From Planctomycetota bacterium (GTDB lineage: Bacteria; Planctomycetota; PUPC01; JACPCR01), in assembly GCA_030740295.1 (NCBI GenBank), contig JASLXP010000647.1, positions 1-9,206 on the forward strand: a DNA stretch of 9,206 bases, in the 5' to 3' direction. Every line of letters starts with the position of its first letter. Position 1 is the stretch's first letter. The position numbers and the translations under genes are program-made. The notes under the pieces are model-generated. The model was not told the DNA's origin. It did not search any database and worked only from the letters and a program-made list of their open reading frames with translations. Shown here in pieces: positions 7,113-9,206 of the stretch.

Positions 7113-8516
7113 TCAACTGGCCTTGGTGTACGGGACGTCACCGACCTCGGCCTGCATCTCATGCAACTTGGCCGTCAATTCCTCTACCAGGTCGGCGTAT
7201 TCCGGGTCGTGATAGACACTGTTCATTTCGAGCGGGTCGATCTCGAGGTCGAACAGTTCCCATTCCGGTTCTCTGGGATCATCGACCGCACCGGGCTGGT
7301 CGAGCGCGTCTGCGTAGTAGTAGATGAGCTTGTAACGATGGGTCCGGAGCCCGTAGTGCGCGTACACATTGTGATGGGACAGGTGCATCCAGTAGCGGTA
7401 GTACATGGCCTTGCGCCAGTCTTCGGGAGTCTGCTTCTGAAGCAGCGGACGAATGGATCTGCCCTGGAATTCTTCGGGGATTTCTACGCCCGCGTAATCG
7501 AGAAACGTGGATGCAAAGTCCGCGTTCAGGATCATGTCGTCACAGACGCTGCCGTCCTCGATCTCTTTCGGATAGCGGATCACGAACGGCATGCGCAGCG
7601 ATTCTTCATACATGAATCGCTTGTCATACCAGCCGTGGTCCCCGAGGAAGAAGCCCTGATCGGACGTGTAGACCACGATGGTATTTTCGGTAAGACCCTC
7701 CTCATCGAGGTAGTCGAGCATGCGCCCAATATTGTCATCGACGGATGCGACGCATCGGAGGTAATCCTTGATGTATCGCTGGTATTTCCACTTGGTTTCT
7801 TCCTCTTCGCTGAGACCCTCTGGGATGGGGAACTTGAGATCCCTTTCATTGAAATCGCGGCTTATCCGCATCTTCGCCTCCCGGGCTGCAGAAGCGCGAT
7901 TGCTGTAATCATCCCAGAGCGTTTCGGGCTCGGGGATATCGATGTCTTCATACATGTGCATGTGCTTTTCGTCGGGGGACCATTCACGATGCGGCGCCTT
8001 GTGATGGCACATCAGCATGAACGGCTTCTGCCTGTCACGCTGCCTGAGCCAATCGAGTGACATGTCGGTGATGATATCGGTCGCATATCCCTTGAATTCT
8101 TTTTCTTCGCCCATGTCATACATCACAGGATCGTGATAGAGGCCTTGTCCGGGCAGCACGCACCAGTAATCAAAACCGGTCGGATCGGCATTCCCGCCGT
8201 GTCCCAGATGCCATTTGCCGATGACAGCGGTCTGGTACCCGTTGGCCTGAAGCAGCTTCGGGTACGTGGTGATGCGACCATCAATTTTACTGGACAGGGT
8301 GGTGACGTTATTGACGTGGTTGTAGGTGCCCGTAAGGATGGTTGCCCGGCTCGGAGTGCAGATGGAGTTTGTGCAGAAGCAGTTATTAAAGAGCATGCCC
8401 TCATCCGCGATGCGGTCCATGTTGGGCGTCTCGTTTATCCGGCTGCCGTAGCAGGTCATGGCGTGCGACGCGTGATCGTCGGTCATGATGAAGAGAATGT
8501 TCGGCTGTTGGCTCAT
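7113..8516 (-). CDS. S1-family sulfatase, N-acetylglucosamine-6-sulfatase-like
   Basis: I start this 467-residue protein at 8516, where MSQQPNILFIMTDDH is the normal sulfatase N-terminus and GAGG (8522-8525) lies five bases upstream. An in-frame ATG at 8627 would add 37 low-complexity polar residues with no signal-peptide character. D13 and D14 are metal ligands and CTPSR (53-57) gives C53 as the formylglycine precursor. GKWHLG (100-105), HHKAPH (171-176), SDQG (285-288) and K299 complete the active site. The stretch SDQGFFLGDHGWYDKRFMYE (285-304) closely resembles mucin-desulfating / N-acetylglucosamine-6-O-sulfatases (I think of SulfAtlas S1_11). That specificity is inference from memory. 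The protein lacks a signal peptide and is probably cytoplasmic. It heads a three-gene minus-strand operon with the ABC ATPase and the signalling protein. The formylglycine-generating enzyme must be encoded elsewhere. Confidence 0.9.
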   Translation of the reverse strand: MSQQPNILFIMTDDHASHAMTCYGSRINETPNMDRIADEGMLFNNCFCTNSICTPSRATILTGTYNHVNNVTTLSSKIDGRITTYPKLLQANGYQTAVIGKWHLGHGGNADPTGFDYWCVLPGQGLYHDPVMYDMGEEKEFKGYATDIITDMSLDWLRQRDRQKPFMLMCHHKAPHREWSPDEKHMHMYEDIDIPEPETLWDDYSNRASAAREAKMRISRDFNERDLKFPIPEGLSEEEETKWKYQRYIKDYLRCVASVDDNIGRMLDYLDEEGLTENTIVVYTSDQGFFLGDHGWYDKRFMYEESLRMPFVIRYPKEIEDGSVCDDMILNADFASTFLDYAGVEIPEEFQGRSIRPLLQKQTPEDWRKAMYYRYWMHLSHHNVYAHYGLRTHRYKLIYYYADALDQPGAVDDPREPEWELFDLEIDPLEMNSVYHDPEYADLVEELTAKLHEMQAEVGDVPYTKAS

Positions 8517-8634
8517 TGATGCCTCGGAGGAACGGGATGCTGTGAATGTTGTTTGGGCGGCATCGTATCGGGAATGATCAGGATTGACTAACGGCGGCTT
8601 AGAAGTCTGACCGGAATCAGAAGCCAAGTTTCAA
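8517..8634. other. Leader of the sulfatase operon
   Basis: This is the non-repeat start of a 537-base gene-free stretch (8517-9053). It contains the sulfatase ribosome-binding site at 8522-8525 and should contain or border the operon promoter, but I cannot point to a convincing -35/-10 pair. The 37-codon in-frame extension in it looks non-coding. Confidence 0.4.
8522..8525 (-). promoter_or_regulatory. Ribosome-binding site deciding the second sulfatase start
   Basis: GAGG on the minus strand lies five bases before the ATG at 8516. Together with the conserved sulfatase N-terminus that begins there, it supports the shorter protein over the start at 8627. Confidence 0.6.
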
Positions 8635-8761
8635 GGATTCTGGGTTCAGAGGGATTCTGGATACTGGATTCTGGATGCTAGATGCTGGATGCTAGATGCT
8701 GGATGCTAGATGCTGGATGCTGGATTCAAGGATTCTGGATTCTGGATTCAAAGAGGATTCA
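8635..8761. repeat. Tandem heptamer array, GGATNCT type (left arm)
   Basis: About fifteen 7-bp units of the form (G/A)GAT(T/G/A)C(T/A) are present. Eleven are contiguous from 8652 to 8728: GGATTCT, GGATACT, GGATTCT, then GGATGCT alternating with AGATGCT, ending GGATTCA. Further units follow after one-base and four-base interruptions up to 8761, and one or two precede at 8635-8648. The complementary words recur at 8915-9016, so the two blocks can pair as arms of one large palindrome. Confidence 0.95.
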
Positions 8762-8779
8762 GTGTCCCTGTGACATCCT

Positions 8780-8885
8780 TTGGAGTGCGCCGACTTGTCG
8801 GCGCTTTCATTTCTTGAAGCTCTTAAGTTCTCGACAAGTCATAGGCAACGAAAAGTGAAAGCGGTGACAAGTCCCAGCACTCCAC
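8780..8885. repeat. Inverted-repeat element with 32-base arms
   Basis: The left arm at 8781-8812 begins TGGAGTGC and contains ACTTGTC and CGCTTTCA. Its imperfect reverse complement is at 8853-8884, about 80 percent matched by eye. The left arm also contains a small palindrome, GCCGACTTGTCGGC (8789-8802). The loop holds CGACAAGTC at 8832-8840, a perfect complement of GACTTGTCG at 8792-8800, so more than one fold is possible. Weaker complementarity extends outward to about 8770 and 8898. I recall similar inverted repeats in Verrucomicrobia-type genomes, unverified. It could be a REP- or MITE-like element. Confidence 0.8.
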
Positions 8886-8914
8886 AGGAGTCTGTCAGCG
8901 AGTTGGCGTTGACG

Positions 8915-9016
8915 TGAATCCAGAATCCCTCTGAAGCCAGCATCCAGTATCCAGTATCCCTATGAATCCAGAATCCCTCTTGAATCCCAGCATCCAGCAT
9001 CCAGAATCCTTGAATC
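8915..9016. repeat. Heptamer array, AGNATCC type (right arm)
   Basis: About twelve units of the forms AGAATCC, AGCATCC, AGTATCC and TGAATCC are present in several runs, interrupted by short spacers such as CTCTGAAGCC and CTCT. They are the reverse complements of the words at 8635-8761. The longest uninterrupted runs are 8939-8959 and 8989-9009. Confidence 0.92.
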
Positions 9017-9018
9017 TC

Positions 9019-9046
9019 GAACTCTAAGCTCTGCCCTTGAAGCTCT
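9019..9046. repeat. Weak heptamer repeat, AAGCTCT type
   Basis: AAGCTCTG occurs at 9026-9033 and 9040-9047, fourteen bases apart, with GAACTCT directly before the first. The stretch CTTGAAGCTCT at 9036-9046 is an exact copy of 8813-8823 in the loop of the inverted-repeat element. The array ends seven bases before the ATG at 9054 and leaves no evident Shine-Dalgarno. Confidence 0.55.
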
Positions 9047-9053
9047 GTGAACC

Positions 9054-9206
9054 ATGAACGATCACAAATTCGCCGCTATTCAGCTCGATACTATTGCCTG
9101 TGAAGTAAACCATAACGTCCATAAGGCTATGATCTGGACGCGCCGTGCTTTCGAGGAAGGTGCGGATTACGTCTTTCTGCATGAAGGGCTGACCGCTGAT
9201 TACACA
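9054..9206 (+). CDS. Nitrilase-superfamily carbon-nitrogen hydrolase (N-terminal part)
   Basis: An open frame starts at an ATG at 9054 and runs 51 codons to the window edge without a stop. The N-terminus FAAIQLDTIACEVNHNV (6-22) matches the first strand of the nitrilase/amidase fold, where relatives read as AxxQ followed by a N(x)n helix start. Residues 32-45 (AFEEGADYVFLHEG) match the helix and strand that carry the catalytic glutamate, here E44. The catalytic lysine and cysteine lie beyond the window. Such cytoplasmic enzymes hydrolyse amides or nitriles, for example N-carbamoyl compounds or omega-amides. No good ribosome-binding site precedes the ATG; the leader ends in the AAGCTCT repeats. 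It is divergent from the sulfatase operon. Confidence 0.75.
   Translation, partial: MNDHKFAAIQLDTIACEVNHNVHKAMIWTRRAFEEGADYVFLHEGLTADYT

Noticed and set aside
6873..8060. A 395-codon open frame on the plus strand opposite the ABC ATPase and the second sulfatase
   Set aside because: It spans two strongly supported genes on the other strand, shows no recognisable domain and is the antisense shadow expected from their codon use.
8517..8627. A 37-residue N-terminal extension of the second sulfatase
   Set aside because: The extension is polar with no signal-peptide core, and the inner ATG has a ribosome-binding site and the conserved family N-terminus.
8635..9016. A CRISPR array
   Set aside because: Units are only seven bases, nearly contiguous, without unique spacers, and occur in both senses; no cas genes are present.

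Overview
The window is bacterial: densely packed genes with moderately high GC content by eye, no RNA gene and no CRISPR array. It looks like an environmental or metagenome-assembled genome of a sulfatase-rich lineage. Planctomycetota, Verrucomicrobiota, Lentisphaerota or a similar candidate phylum would fit. This rests on two signal-less S1 sulfatases, a PVC-style TIM-barrel sugar isomerase and intergenic tandem repeats of a type I associate with such genomes. The phylum cannot be settled from the sequence alone.

Layout. The left edge holds the N-terminal 150 residues of a sugar phosphate isomerase/epimerase-like TIM-barrel protein (minus strand). It is divergent from a 442-residue putative glycoside-hydrolase-like TIM-barrel protein and an S1 sulfatase (both plus strand, 568-3267). 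The sulfatase converges on a DegT/DnrJ/EryC1/StrS aminotransferase (minus, 3297-4571). Next comes a tight minus-strand operon read right to left: a second S1 sulfatase resembling N-acetylglucosamine-6-sulfatases (8516-7113), a LolD/MacB-type ABC ATPase (7094-6312) and an FHA-GAF-HD-GYP-like signalling protein (6300-4732). After a 537-base gene-free stretch, the first 51 residues of a nitrilase-superfamily amidohydrolase begin at 9054 on the plus strand.

How the genes may work together. The isomerase, hydrolase-like protein, aminotransferase and two sulfatases fit breakdown of sulfated, possibly amino-sugar-containing, glycans. Neither sulfatase has a recognisable signal peptide, so desulfation may occur in the cytoplasm on imported fragments. 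The ABC ATPase and the signalling protein appear to be translationally linked to the second sulfatase, but their job there is unknown.

The most unusual content is intergenic. Short tandem arrays with a 7-bp period, built from different words, sit at gene boundaries (1919-1960, 4682-4737, 8652-8761, 8915-9016 and weakly 9019-9046). One array supplies the stop codon of the signalling gene and one runs almost to a sulfatase start codon. Two of complementary sense flank a smaller inverted-repeat element, giving a nested palindromic structure of about 380 bp between two divergent genes.
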